DNA of 44,211 nucleotides from assembly GCA_902362455.1 (NCBI GenBank), contig CABIWJ010000014.1, positions 1 to 44,211 of the forward strand, written 5' to 3'. A program made the translations under genes and the position numbers. The notes under the pieces are model-generated. The model did no database searches. It saw only the letters and a program-made list of their open reading frames with translations, and was not told the DNA's origin. This stretch comes from Eubacteriaceae bacterium. Its GTDB lineage: Bacteria; Bacillota; Clostridia; Lachnospirales; Lachnospiraceae. Positions 32,171 through 40,800 of this stretch are shown here, in pieces. The number at the start of each line of letters is the position of its first letter. Positions within the stretch are counted from its first letter, which is position 1.

Positions 32171-32385
32171 CGGAGTCCTTTGGTAGAGCGACAACAGAAA
32201 ATCATTCCGGTCGGGACAAACAAGTCTCGGCTGTGAAGGATTGCAGATTTACACAGACTGCATTCGGAACAGTTGTACATGATTCAAGTGGGAAGTGGCT
32301 TGGTCAGTACGAGACAGAAGATGCAGCTGTAGAGATGATTAGGGAAATGGCACAGGACATTGGAGGGTACGACGATGAAATATGA
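32164..32385 (+). CDS. Uncharacterised 73-residue protein
   Basis: The start ATG overlaps the stop region of the resolvase-like gene, and the 3' end overlaps the following XRE gene by 11 bases, so it is embedded in a translationally coupled chain. The C-terminal half (FTQTAFGTVVHDSSGKWLGQ, YETEDAAVEMIREMAQDI) looks like a small beta-hairpin plus helix domain. I do not recognise a family. The N-terminal 25 residues are polar and low in structure. Confidence 0.55.
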   Translation: MLTESFGRATTENHSGRDKQVSAVKDCRFTQTAFGTVVHDSSGKWLGQYETEDAAVEMIREMAQDIGGYDDEI

Positions 32386-32695
32386 AGGATATAAAATTGG
32401 TCCGGTGATTCGTGATATCCGTAAGGACAAAGGACTTCTCATTGAAGAGGTTGCTGCTAAAACTGGAATAAGTGTTTCGACACTTGGACAGGTGGAGCAA
32501 GGAGGAAGAAACTTGAGCATGAAAAATTTGTATATGCTTATGGAAGTTTATGAAACAGACGCAAATAGCTTACTTGCAATAGACTGTACACCGGATTCAT
32601 TAGATTCGAGGCTAAAGCGGTTACCTGCAGATAAGCAGGATTATTTGAAAAAGACATTTGATTTTATGATAGAGCAGGCTTTGAAGTCAGCATAG
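32375..32695 (+). CDS. XRE-family transcriptional regulator
   Basis: The 106-residue protein has a Cro/C1 helix-turn-helix (IGPVIRDIRKDKGLLIEEVA, TGISVSTLGQVEQGGRNLSM) and a C-terminal helical tail (DSRLKRLPADKQDYLKKTF). I chose ATG 32375, which has GGAGG about 9 nt upstream; an in-frame codon at 32360 precedes that site. Overlap with the preceding gene indicates translational coupling. It is the second XRE regulator of this island and differs from the one at 31265 in its tail. A second resolvase-like gene follows 10 bases later. Confidence 0.85.
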   Translation: MKYEGYKIGPVIRDIRKDKGLLIEEVAAKTGISVSTLGQVEQGGRNLSMKNLYMLMEVYETDANSLLAIDCTPDSLDSRLKRLPADKQDYLKKTFDFMIEQALKSA

Positions 32696-32705
32696 GAGGC
32701 AGAGA

Positions 32706-33077
32706 ATGAGAAGAAAGATTAAAAAGATGGATTGCATAGAATATCTTTCAGTGCAGGCTCCATTGGAAAAAGTAAATATGCTTGAAGACAAGCAGAGCAA
32801 ATATATACATGAATTTGTAAAGAGAAAAGAATATACAATCGTGGGAAAGATGAGACGCAATGGCTTTTCGCAGAGAGATGTTGATCGCCAGTGGAATCAG
32901 ATTGTGAATATGATCCGTAAAAAGCAAATCAGTGGAGTAGTTGTTGCGAATATGGCAGCTATATCCAGCAGTGTTGCAGATGCTTATTTTAAGGTAGGAT
33001 TGGTTATTGAAGCAGGCGGCATTGTGGTGACTGTAGATGAGGGCAGATTGGATATGCACATCAAGAAGGGAGCATAG
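32706..33077 (+). CDS. Second degenerate resolvase-domain protein
   Basis: The 123-residue protein again resembles the fold order of a serine-recombinase N-terminal domain: CIEYLSVQAPLEK at the first strand, HEFVKRKEYTIVGKMRRNGF, QWNQIVNMIRKKQISGVVVAN, AISSSVADAYFKVGLVIEAGG and VVTVDEGRLDM. No catalytic arginine cluster, E-helix or DNA-binding domain is visible, so strand exchange is unlikely. It is even more diverged than the protein at 31763. It lies three bases before the MazF-like gene and may be its partner. No recognised MazE antitoxin occurs in that position. Confidence 0.55.
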   Translation: MRRKIKKMDCIEYLSVQAPLEKVNMLEDKQSKYIHEFVKRKEYTIVGKMRRNGFSQRDVDRQWNQIVNMIRKKQISGVVVANMAAISSSVADAYFKVGLVIEAGGIVVTVDEGRLDMHIKKGA

Positions 33078-33079
33078 AT

Positions 33080-33517
33080 ATGAGTAGACGAACAGAAAAA
33101 AGAAGATATGGTAAATATAATAAATTTGATGTTGTGTATGCGGATTTTGGAAAAAATCCACATGGCATTCAGGGCGGAATCAGACCAGGAATAATTATTT
33201 CATGTGATGCAAGCAATCATGATGGTGCACCGCAGGTGTCAGTAGTCCCTTTGAGCAGTAAGTTAAAGGATATCCCGGTACATGTAATTTTAAATCCGAA
33301 GGATGTGAGTGGATTTGGATTAAGTAAGATCTCTGATTTTATGCCTGAAGATGCACAGACAATTTCAAAAGGCTGCATTAGAGCAAAAAGTGGAACTGTC
33401 ATTGAGGATTCAGGCGTGAGAGAAGAAATAGACAGAGCATTGATACGACAGTTTGATCTGTTACCTGTAGCTCGCAAAATGGTAATGGAGGAGTTGGCAA
33501 ATGGACAGCAGAACTAA
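33080..33517 (+). CDS. MazF/PemK-like protein
   Basis: The 145-residue protein has the MazF beta-barrel signature KFDVVYADFGKNPHGIQGGI, RPGIIISCDASNHDG, VSVVPLSSKLKDIPVHV. Residues QGGIRP and the Ser-Ser turn are those of the RNA-binding active-site loop in the family. A 30-residue C-terminal extension follows. MazF toxins cleave single-stranded RNA at short motifs. No MazE-type antitoxin gene precedes it; the gene just upstream is resolvase-like. It overlaps the DUF6462 gene by 17 bases, so it may be a plasmid/element maintenance toxin with an unconventional partner. Confidence 0.8.
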   Translation: MSRRTEKRRYGKYNKFDVVYADFGKNPHGIQGGIRPGIIISCDASNHDGAPQVSVVPLSSKLKDIPVHVILNPKDVSGFGLSKISDFMPEDAQTISKGCIRAKSGTVIEDSGVREEIDRALIRQFDLLPVARKMVMEELANGQQN

Positions 33518-33713
33518 AAAGACTAATAATAAAAGATTTGTCAGATATTCAGAAGGAGCAGAGATGTATTCAATGAGTGTGTCAAAGTTTATGCAGTTAG
33601 CGAAGGATGCAAAGGCATGTTACAAAGTGAATCAGCTGGTGTTGGTTAATCTGGATATTATTGACGAATATCTTGAAACTTTCCACATTGTAGATGACGA
33701 GTTTTATAAGTAA
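33501..33713 (+). CDS. DUF6462 protein, probable excisionase-like factor
   Basis: The 70-residue protein has the short winged-helix pattern RFVRYSEGAEMYSMSVSKFM, QLAKDAKACYKVNQLVLVN, then DEYLETFHIVDDEFYK. The layout resembles small excisionases next to Tn916-type integrases, so an excisionase or DNA-bending role is inferred. It overlaps the MazF-like gene and lies upstream of a ribbon-helix-helix gene and the integrase. A paralogue, about three quarters identical in DNA by eye, is at 35833, belonging to a neighbouring element. Confidence 0.75.
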   Translation: MDSRTKKTNNKRFVRYSEGAEMYSMSVSKFMQLAKDAKACYKVNQLVLVNLDIIDEYLETFHIVDDEFYK

Positions 33714-33790
33714 TTATGAGAAATGACGCATTAGTATAGAAGAAATACAAACAAGTATGGAGAAAAATGAGCCACGATAGAAAAAATGTA

Positions 33791-33819
33791 TTGACTTTCG
33801 GTCAGACCAAAAGTATAAT
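33791..33819 (+). promoter_or_regulatory. Promoter with a GGTC/GACC operator in the spacer
   Basis: TTGACT (33791-33796), a 17-bp spacer and TATAAT (33814-33819) make a near-consensus promoter. The spacer contains the dyad GGTC-A-GACC. GGTC/GACC dyads recur downstream of the integrase (near 35640-35672), so the ribbon-helix-helix protein encoded next may bind both. Confidence 0.7.
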
Positions 33820-33847
33820 ATGATTAAGATATGAAGGAGGCATACAG

Positions 33848-34024
33848 ATGGCTAGAACTGGAAGACCAAAAGCAGATAAACCTTTTGATCATAAGGTGAC
33901 TGTTAAATTCAAAGAAGAGGAATACCAGATAATGGTTGAGTATGCTGAGACTCATAATCTATCCATTTCGCAATTGATTAGAATGGGTGTTGAATTACAA
34001 ATGAAGCAACAGGCTAATCAGTAG
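33848..34024 (+). CDS. Ribbon-helix-helix (CopG/Arc-type) regulator
   Basis: This short 58-residue gene has GAAGGAGG upstream. It encodes MARTGRPKADKPFDHKVTVK (a basic lead and the DNA-contacting strand) and two helices (EEEYQIMVEYAETHN, SISQLIRMGVELQMKQQ), a standard MetJ/Arc fold dimer. It is transcribed from the promoter at 33791 and ends 32 bases before the integrase gene, so it probably autoregulates and controls integrase expression. Function is inferred from fold and position. Confidence 0.8.
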   Translation: MARTGRPKADKPFDHKVTVKFKEEEYQIMVEYAETHNLSISQLIRMGVELQMKQQANQ

Positions 34025-34056
34025 AACAGGCTCTTTTCTCCAGAAAGGAGAGAATA

Positions 34057-35292
34057 ATGGCTTGTAGAAAAGATGGTAAAGGCAGAGTATTAAGAAAGGG
34101 TGAGGGTTACAGAAAAGGCGACGGAAGATACTCATATGTATATATTGATCCATTAGGCAAGAAAAGAACCATTTATGCAAAGTCTTTGGTAAAACTTCGA
34201 GAAAGAGAAGAACAGTTACAAAAAGACCAGTTGGATGGACTTGATATATATGTCGCAGGAAAGGCTGATGTGAACTTTTTGTTTGACAGGTACATATCAA
34301 CTAAAACAGAATTGCGTAGCACTACTTACAGTAATTATTTGTATACATGGAATCATTTTATTCGTGATACATTTGGCAAGAAGAAAGTAAGAGATGTGAA
34401 ATACTCAGACGTGTTGTTCTTTTATACAGACTTGATTAATACTCAGGGATTACAGATTAATACGCTTGAGACAATTAACACAGTATTAAGACCTACATTT
34501 CAACTTGCTGTCAGAGATGATATCATAAGGAAGAATCCGGTAGACGGAGCATACTGTGAAGTAAAAAAGCGTAATGGTGGTGCCAGAAAAACAAGGCGAG
34601 CGTTGACTGTGGATCAGCAGAGAAAATTCATGGAGTATGTAGCAAAGAATCCGTTCTTTTATCACTGGTATCCATTCTTTGTATTTTTGTTAGGAACTGG
34701 ATGCAGAATAGGAGAAGCAATTGGGATACGCTGGGATGATATTGATTTGGAAAATCGAATCATTGATATCAATCATAGCTTAACATATTACCAGAGAGTG
34801 GATGATTCATATAAATGTGAGTTTAGAGTATCTTTGCCAAAGACGGAGGCAGGTAATCGTAGAATACCTATGATGCAGCAGGTATATGATGTGCTTCAGG
34901 AAGAATATGAGAGACAGAAGCAGGAAGGCTTTTGTGTTGAGAATGTGGATGGAATGACCAATTTTGTATTTACAAACCGATTTGGGATGCCACATAACCC
35001 AGCAGCAGTAAACCGGGCAATCAAGAGAATTGTGGATACACATAATTCAGAAGAAGAGGTGGCTGCTAAAAAGGAGAAGAGAGAACCTGTAATGATTCCG
35101 AGATTCTCCTGCCATATCTTCAGACATACGTTTGCATCAAGATTTTGCGAGAATGAAACCAACATCAAAGTAATTCAAGAGGTAATGGGACATGCTGATG
35201 TATCGACTACCATGAACATATATGCAGAAGCAAACCCAGATGTTACAAAATCAGTAATTGAGAAATTATCAAAAAATATGGATATTTTTTAG
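34057..35292 (+). CDS. int: Tyrosine integrase (Tn916-type)
   Basis: The 411-residue protein has an N-terminal AP2-like arm-binding domain (residues 1-60), a SAM-like core-binding domain (ADVNFLFDRYISTKTE, about residues 70-160) and a catalytic domain with Arg in LGTGCRIGEAIGIRWDD, His-x-x-Arg in CHIFRHTFASRF, His in VMGHADVSTTM, and the nucleophile Tyr in NIYAEA. It catalyses integration and excision of an element with accessory proteins. AGAAAGGAG precedes the ATG. The regulators on its left (DUF6462, ribbon-helix-helix) are typical companions. The element's right end probably lies in 35293-35795. Confidence 0.93.
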   Translation: MACRKDGKGRVLRKGEGYRKGDGRYSYVYIDPLGKKRTIYAKSLVKLREREEQLQKDQLDGLDIYVAGKADVNFLFDRYISTKTELRSTTYSNYLYTWNHFIRDTFGKKKVRDVKYSDVLFFYTDLINTQGLQINTLETINTVLRPTFQLAVRDDIIRKNPVDGAYCEVKKRNGGARKTRRALTVDQQRKFMEYVAKNPFFYHWYPFFVFLLGTGCRIGEAIGIRWDDIDLENRIIDINHSLTYYQRVDDSYKCEFRVSLPKTEAGNRRIPMMQQVYDVLQEEYERQKQEGFCVENVDGMTNFVFTNRFGMPHNPAAVNRAIKRIVDTHNSEEEVAAKKEKREPVMIPRFSCHIFRHTFASRFCENETNIKVIQEVMGHADVSTTMNIYAEANPDVTKSVIEKLSKNMDIF

Positions 35293-35293
35293 A

Positions 35294-35318
35294 AAAGAGT
35301 CCTGCGATTGAACTCTTT
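35294..35318 (+). terminator. Short hairpin after the integrase
   Basis: AAAGAGT (35294-35300) pairs with ACTCTTT (35312-35318) directly behind the integrase stop codon. There is no long T-tract, so it is a weak terminator at best. Confidence 0.4.
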
Positions 35319-35751
35319 GAAGATTGAAAAATATACCTATTCATACTGTGGCAAATATGTTATACTTGCTAAGTATTGTTGTGTTTGACACAGCAGTACA
35401 TGCATAAAATAAAAAGACGTATTTTAAGGCGAATGACATCTTTTGGACGCACAAAAGTCAAAAAAACGTCCAAGAGTATCCAAGTATATAGAATCCGGGA
35501 AAGCCCATTTTCCAAGGGTTTGCAAGAATATACAAGAGTTAGCTTAGCAATCAAAAAAATTCCCGACAATGAAGTCACTTGATAAGTAAGAATGCAGGAA
35601 AATCAAGGGTTTCAGCACTTGGATGTACGAAAATATATAGTTGGTCAAGGCGTTTTGACCAAGATTTGACCAATTTTTGGCATAGTCAAAAAAAGATTAG
35701 TACAGGTTAGTACAGATTGCTTAGTCTGAAAAATTAAAGATTGTATTACTT
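35319..35751. other. Gene-free integrase flank, probable attachment and arm-site region
   Basis: About 430 bases hold no convincing gene but many short repeats. CCAAG or CAAGA/G recurs five times between about 35470 and 35540 (GTCCAAGAG, TATCCAAGT, TTCCAAGGG, TTGCAAGAA, TACAAGAGT). GGTCAAGGCGTTTTGACC with a further TTTGACCA follows near 35642-35672, and AGTACAGGTTAGTACAG near 35699-35715. Repeats of this kind resemble integrase arm sites and regulator sites at element ends. The core attachment sequence cannot be identified without the empty target. Confidence 0.45.
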
Positions 35752-35795
35752 AGAGGACATTTTCTAAAGAAATTTAGAAGATGTCCTCTTTTTGC
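35752..35795. terminator. Strong terminator
   Basis: AGAGGACAT (35752-35760) pairs with ATGTCCTCT (35781-35789), with an inner TTTCTAAA/TTTAGAA extension, followed by five T. It separates the integrase flank from the next element's genes. Confidence 0.85.
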
Positions 35796-35832
35796 GTTAT
35801 AGGAGCAACTGAAATAGCGAAAGGAGATTAAT

Positions 35833-36060
35833 ATGGAGCACACAAAGACATATCAGGAATTTAAGAAGAATTGTAATACAAAATTTGTAAGGTATAGCGA
35901 AGGAGCAGAAATGTATCATATGAGCGTATCAAAGTTTATGCAAATGGCTAAGGACGCCAAGGCAATCTATAAGTTAGGTCAGTTAGTACTTGTGAATTTG
36001 AAGATATTTGATGAGTACATTGAGACATTCCACATAGTTGATGATGAATTTTATAAGTAG
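35833..36060 (+). CDS. DUF6462 protein, second copy
   Basis: The 75-residue protein is a paralogue of the one at 33501: FVRYSEGAEMYHMSVSKFMQ, MAKDAKAIYKLGQLVLVN, DEYIETFHIVDDEFYK. The DNA differs at roughly a quarter of positions, so these are not recent repeats. GAAAGGAG lies 8 nt before its ATG. No integrase follows on its right. Instead a second DUF6462-like gene leads into an adhesin fragment, so I read it as the surviving edge of a separate, partly deleted element adjacent to the one ending at about 35795. Confidence 0.75.
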   Translation: MEHTKTYQEFKKNCNTKFVRYSEGAEMYHMSVSKFMQMAKDAKAIYKLGQLVLVNLKIFDEYIETFHIVDDEFYK

Positions 36061-36069
36061 GTGAAAAGT

Positions 36070-36282
36070 ATGGTAACACAATTACAGCCGGATGTTAGGG
36101 CTTACCTACATGGTGCAGAGGTAATAAAAAGATACATAAGGGTCGAAGATGTAACTCAGGAATATGAATTAAGTGTTGAAGAAACTGAATATATTGCTAA
36201 GGCGGCAGGTTCTGTATACAAGCTTACCCGTATTCATTTAGTAAAAAAGGAAAGGCTACAGCGTGGATCTGCCAATTTCTAA
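36070..36282 (+). pseudogene. DUF6462-like gene truncated by an adhesin fragment
   Basis: The frame from ATG 36070 (or GTG 36061) gives GAEVIKRYIRVEDVTQEYEL, SVEETEYIAKAAGSVYKLTR, IHLVKKERL, a diverged relative of the preceding gene. At about 36250 the expected C-terminal helix is replaced: the same bases, read in another frame, begin a Cna-B adhesin segment (GYSVDLPISNGYYV). The last six residues (QRGSANF region) are thus junction-derived. Pairs of such genes usually precede an integrase, which here seems to have been deleted. Confidence 0.65.
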
Positions 36283-36811
36283 CGGATATTATGTTTCAGA
36301 GACACAGGCACCATATGCATATATCAGAAACAGCAAAGATGTGTACAGCTTCAATTTCAATGTATTACCTGAAACACAGGCAAAGGCATCATTCAGCCAC
36401 ACATTTGTAAATGACAGAACTACAGCAAAGATTCATATCTACAAGGTAGACAAGGAATCAGGCAAGGCAGTTGCCCAGGGAGATGCAAGTCTTGAAGGTG
36501 CAGTTTATGGTCTTTATGCGAGAAACGATATCGTGCATCCTGATGGAGCAACAGGAGTCGTATTCAAGGCAGGAGATCTTGTAGCAACGCTTACAACAGA
36601 TAAGAATGGCGAAACTGAGGTCAATAACCTTTACCTTGGAAATTATTATGTAAAGGAAATCACTCCATCAGAGGGGTATCTTTTAGACGAAGAGGAGCAC
36701 GATGTAGTATGCGACTATGAGGGAGACCTTGTAGCAGAGGTATCAAGAAGCACAACATCAGCAGAGCAGGTTATCAAGCAGCCATTCCAGCTTATCAAGG
36801 TGTTGGAGTAG
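36254..36811 (+). pseudogene. Internal fragment of a large Cna-B/SpaA-type surface protein
   Basis: The frame has no start signal and begins inside a domain (GYSVDLPISNGYYVSETQAP). It continues through a second complete Cna-B-like unit (AKIHIYKVDKESGKAVAQGD, SLEGAVYGLYARND, LTTDKNGETEVNNLYLGNYY, VKEITPSEGYLLDEEEH). These are stalk domains of sortase-anchored adhesins carried by conjugative elements. It breaks off after QPFQLIKV. From about 36795, another frame reads GVGVGLRGRKKKNKQ and stops, which looks like the cytoplasmic tail of a wall-anchored protein, so an internal deletion probably removed the region between. Both ends are therefore junctions. Confidence 0.75.
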
Positions 36812-36857
36812 GACTTCGTGGAAGAAAGAAAAAGAATAAACAGTAACAATTAACCTT

Positions 36858-36899
36858 GCGGGGAATGTAAGCCAGTGACTTATGTTCCCTGCTTTTTTT
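36858..36899 (+). terminator. Terminator after the adhesin remnant
   Basis: GCGGGGAATGTAAG (36858-36871) pairs with CTTATGTTCCCTGC (36879-36892) and is followed by seven T. It is probably the original terminator of the intact adhesin gene. Confidence 0.85.
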
Positions 36900-36916
36900 G
36901 ATTTGGAGGACAAACA

Positions 36917-37264
36917 GTGGTAGGAGAAAGAATCAGATATTACAGAAAACGACAAAAAATGACACTCAGGGAACTGGGCGAGAAAAGTGGTTTTGAAAAT
37001 AGAGGTGATGTAAGAATTGCCCAATACGAAAATGGTTCAAGAGTTCCAAGGACGGGAACGTTGAACAGGATTGCAAAGGCACTTGGCATTTCGCCGGAAG
37101 AATTATTCTGTGAGGACTGTAGAAAGTGCATGTTTCTCAAGAATTATTACAGAAAGAAAAGAAAATCTCATACCACTTTTGATATGGGAATCGAAGAAGA
37201 CAACAGTTACAGAGAACACAAAAATCCCGAGGATGAAGGGATTTTGTATGACAATTTAGATTAA
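36917..37264 (+). CDS. XRE-family regulator with a Cys-rich tail
   Basis: The 115-residue protein starts at GTG 36917 with GGAGG 7 nt upstream. Residues 1-60 form a Cro/C1 helix-turn-helix (RIRYYRKRQKMTLRELGEKS, RIAQYENGSRVPRTGTLNRI, KALGISPEEL). The tail has a small CEDCRKC cluster and a charged end. Such regulators are common in Lachnospiraceae conjugative elements, usually preceding DUF5688 genes, as here (15-base gap). The regulated promoter is not evident. Confidence 0.8.
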   Translation: MVGERIRYYRKRQKMTLRELGEKSGFENRGDVRIAQYENGSRVPRTGTLNRIAKALGISPEELFCEDCRKCMFLKNYYRKKRKSHTTFDMGIEEDNSYREHKNPEDEGILYDNLD

Positions 37265-37278
37265 GGAGGAACCGTAAT

Positions 37279-37509
37279 ATGATGAATTACGAGATTTTTA
37301 AGGAAGTAGTAAAAGAAAAGTTTATGGATTATATGCCTGAGAAGTTCAAAGGAATGGAGCTTGTGGCAGAACCCGTGGAAAAGGTGAATGTGACTCTTGA
37401 TGGCATCATCTTAAGAGAGGAAGGCAGGAATATTTCGCCTACGATTTATATCAATGACATGTATAAGAAGTATCAGGACTGTGGTGATCTTGAGGTGTCA
37501 CATCATTGA
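37279..37509 (+). pseudogene. DUF5688 protein, N-terminal piece only
   Basis: The frame begins MMNYEIFKEVVKEKFMDYMP with AAGGAGG upstream and continues VEKVNVTLDGIILRE, then SPTIYINDMYKKYQDCGDLE. This matches the first 70 residues of DUF5688-type conjugative-element proteins, which normally run to about 300 residues. After GDLE it ends in VSHH and a stop, so about three quarters of the gene has been deleted. It marks another junction between element DNA and the following surface-protein locus. Confidence 0.7.
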
Positions 37510-37806
37510 CAAATGTACATCGCCATGATATGATTCGAGAAATATATATATTTTTTGTCGGAAGTGTAGAGTTTTTTGTCGGATACTTTTCTAAAATAAA
37601 TAAGCTATTACATCTTTATGAAGGTGTTTCAGCATTTGGCACAAGGGGTTATCGCAGAAAGACCTATTTTTTGCAATAACTCAAGTAGAAATGAGGTGAA
37701 TATCGATGATGCAGCAATTGTATAAATTGACATATGTCAAAAATGGGGGGTAGAAGCCTACTGACCGTGAATGACGCTCAGGAGAGAATGACAAAAGGAG
37801 GACTTT
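37510..37806. promoter_or_regulatory. Upstream region of the M64 surface protein with repeats and a palindrome
   Basis: No gene is seen in these 297 bases. TTTTTTGTCGGA occurs twice (37551-37562, 37572-37583), 21 bp apart start to start, on one face of the helix. TTGACATATGTCAA (37727-37740) is a perfect 14-bp palindrome whose left half is a consensus -35; a matching -10 is not obvious. AAAAGGAGG lies about 6 nt before the M64 ATG. The region probably holds regulator sites for the downstream gene. Confidence 0.5.
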
Positions 37807-40800
37807 ATGAATATTATCAAACATAAATATGGCAAACGAACGGTATCTCTGCTGCTTGCGGTAATTTTGGTGCTATGCCCTTTGCAGGTTAGGGCGGCAG
37901 ATAACAAGCCAACCATCGAGGCAGATAACAAGCCAACCATCGAAATTGGTAACTACATTCAGATGGGTACTTATGGGGGAGTGCCAATTGTATGGCGTTG
38001 TGTAGCGAAGGATAGCAATGGGCCATTGATGCTTTCGGATAGAGTATTGTGTGATTACATGCCCTATGATGCAAAAACCAACAAAAATGCCGAAACAGGC
38101 TCGCACCGGCGCAATAGCTGGAGAGATAATTTTGGTTCTAACCACTGGAGAGACAGCAACATACGTTCTTGGCTCAATTCCAACGCTGAAGCAGGAAAAG
38201 TGAAATGGCTTTGCGGAAATCCGCCAACAGAGGATTCTGTCTATCCTAAAACGGCAGCATATGACCAAAAGGAGGGTTTCCTTCGCAGCTTTCGTTCGGA
38301 TGAGCTGGGAGCGATTCGAACGGTGAAGCAGCGTTCTATCGTTTCCCATCCGGAGTATACGGCAGGTTATATCGACGCAGCCGGTGTTGATCTTCCCTAT
38401 AACACCACAATTGATACGGTAGCGGATGGGTATGACAGTGCCCATTATGAATATATTTGGGATAGAGTTTTTCTGCTGGATGTTCAGCAGCTCAAAACGG
38501 TTAATGATAACCTGAACGGCTACCATATCGCAAAAAACAGAAGCGGTGTAGCATGGAACTATTGGCTGCGTACACCGATTACAACCTGTAACCATGATAT
38601 GCGATTTGTGACCCCTCAAGGGAATATTTTGCGTGACGCACCCTATAAGGGATATTACGGCGTTCGTCCTGCCTTCTATCTGAATACGGAAAATTACACC
38701 GTATCATCCGGCACAGGACAGAGCGCACAGGACCCCTATGTTGTTTCCGCACCGGATGCGCCGGATGACAGCATTGGCATATCCGGCGCTGTGCGAGAGG
38801 ATGTGAATGGTGACTGGAATGTGAACACGGATGAGTATCTACAGCTGGAGATGAGTACCCTCTACACTGAGGATCCTGCATATGCAAATGTAACCGTACC
38901 GGTGTATACAATCCAGAAGCCTCGCAGCGATAAGGAGAACATGGTGATTGTGTACTGCGCCGAGGGCTACACCAAAAGCCAGCAAAAGCAGTTTGTCGAG
39001 GATGTAAAAAAGCTGTGGGGGGAGGTATTGCAGATAGAGCCATATCGCAGCATGGCGGATCGCTTTAATGTCTATGCACTCTGCACGGCATCGGTGGATG
39101 GCTATGGCGGTACCAGCACATTTTTTGCTGCGACCGCCAAAGGAGGAATTTCTACTAACAAAGGGAACTGGCGCAACCATGTTTTGGAGCGCATCATAGG
39201 CCCTGCGTTTATCGAGAAGATTCATGACGCACATATTCCTAATGAAACGCATCCAAACGAAAACACGATGGATCATAATTATAGACAGTATGATTATGTG
39301 TATGAAAATATCAACCAATTCGTTGTGTTGGCGAATAGCGGTGAGTATTTCGGTGGCTCTCATGATAATAAACAATATGGTATTCACTATATTGTTGCGT
39401 CAGCGAGAAACGCATATTCTGCGTTTACCCAGCGGCATGAACTGGGACACGGTCTGTTCCATCTGGGAGATGAATATAATTATAGCACTGTTCCTGTAGA
39501 TGAGTGGAATTACACTACATCACTGAATATGACTGCAACAAAAGATCCCAAGAAAGTGAAGTGGAAGCAGCTGCTTGGCTTCCGTAATACCTATACCTGC
39601 CCGCATCTTGACTACTATCCTTATACCTATAATTCCAGCAGGGATTGTCTGATGCGAGAGACCTTTCAGAATGATTTTTGCGATGTGTGCAAGCTACAGG
39701 GCATAAAGGTCATGAGTCAGCTCATTACAAATCCCCCTGCGCTTTATGTGGCTGTTCCTGAGGTGAAAAAGTATATCGGCGATTACAGAAATCCCACAAA
39801 AGATCCTTCTGCCTTTGAGGCAGCGAATTCCTCCGCATATGCGAGCTATCAAAATGACAGGAATAGCCGTCTATTAAGCGGCGGCAGTAAAAACAGCTTT
39901 GATTATAGCAGCATGAAGGGGCAGCAGGTTGAGCTGCGCACCATTATACAAAATCTTTCGAATACCCAAGCGAAGACTGTGACCCTGCGCCTGTGGGTGG
40001 AACATTCCAACGGCGAAAAAGCGGTCACGACAGATGGGGAGCAGGTTTTCACTACGCAGGAGTTTGACATCCCTGTTTGGAAAGAGAAAAGCAAATTCTG
40101 GACAAAGGGTGCGTTGGATTACGAGGGCAGCGACTTTAATTCCGGCCTTGTCAACTGCTCTCTGGTTTACACGATTCCGGAGAATGCCATTCTGCAATCC
40201 GGCGATACCATCGGCTTTGAGATTGTAGATCATGCGACAGGCGAGGTATTGGCTGATGATGATACGGAGCAGCAGCGCTATGTCAATGTCACCATCCAAT
40301 ATCAGCTGGAGGATGGCACAGATGTTCCAAACACCATGCCGACTACCTTTACTGTTCCGGTAGGCAAAAAGGTTGATTGGCAGCCGCCGCAGGAACTGCA
40401 CGGCTACACTTTTGTTAAAGCGGAGGGGATGGAAAATGCTGTCCCGAACAGTGGTATGACGATTCGTTATATTTATAAAAGGTCTGAGGAACGCCCCGAG
40501 CCGCCGGTGACAAAAAATTATACGGTGCAATACAATTGGGGCTCTGTATTCCCGACAGGCGCAACGCTGCCGCTAAATAGCAGCTCCTATTCGAGTGTGC
40601 AACAGGCGAAGGCGGCTGTGGATAAGAAATATACCTCCACAACACGCATTCAGGCACAAAAGGATGGTAAAAACGGCACATGGGCTTTTTCGGGCTGGGA
40701 TGCCGGCAACCTAAACGGCACAACCGTGGTATTCCGTGGAAGTTGGAGTTTTACGGCGGATACAGCGCCGATAACGCCTCCGAGCGGTACAGCAAGCTAC

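Noticed and set aside
35376..35582. Small basic open frames on both strands behind the integrase
   Set aside because: They consist of repeat-rich, A-rich DNA without ribosome sites; the region is better read as integrase flank.
33501..36060. The two DUF6462 genes as direct repeats made by integration (attL/attR)
   Set aside because: They differ at about a quarter of bases over their whole length, so they are paralogues, not attachment duplications.
37873..38619. 248-codon open frame on the minus strand
   Set aside because: It lies wholly inside the DUF6273 part of the M64 gene, has no ribosome site and no recognisable domain; it mirrors the sense coding pattern.
39874..40530. 218-codon minus-strand open frame
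   Set aside because: It is antisense to the M64 protein's stalk region, with low-complexity translation and no start signal.
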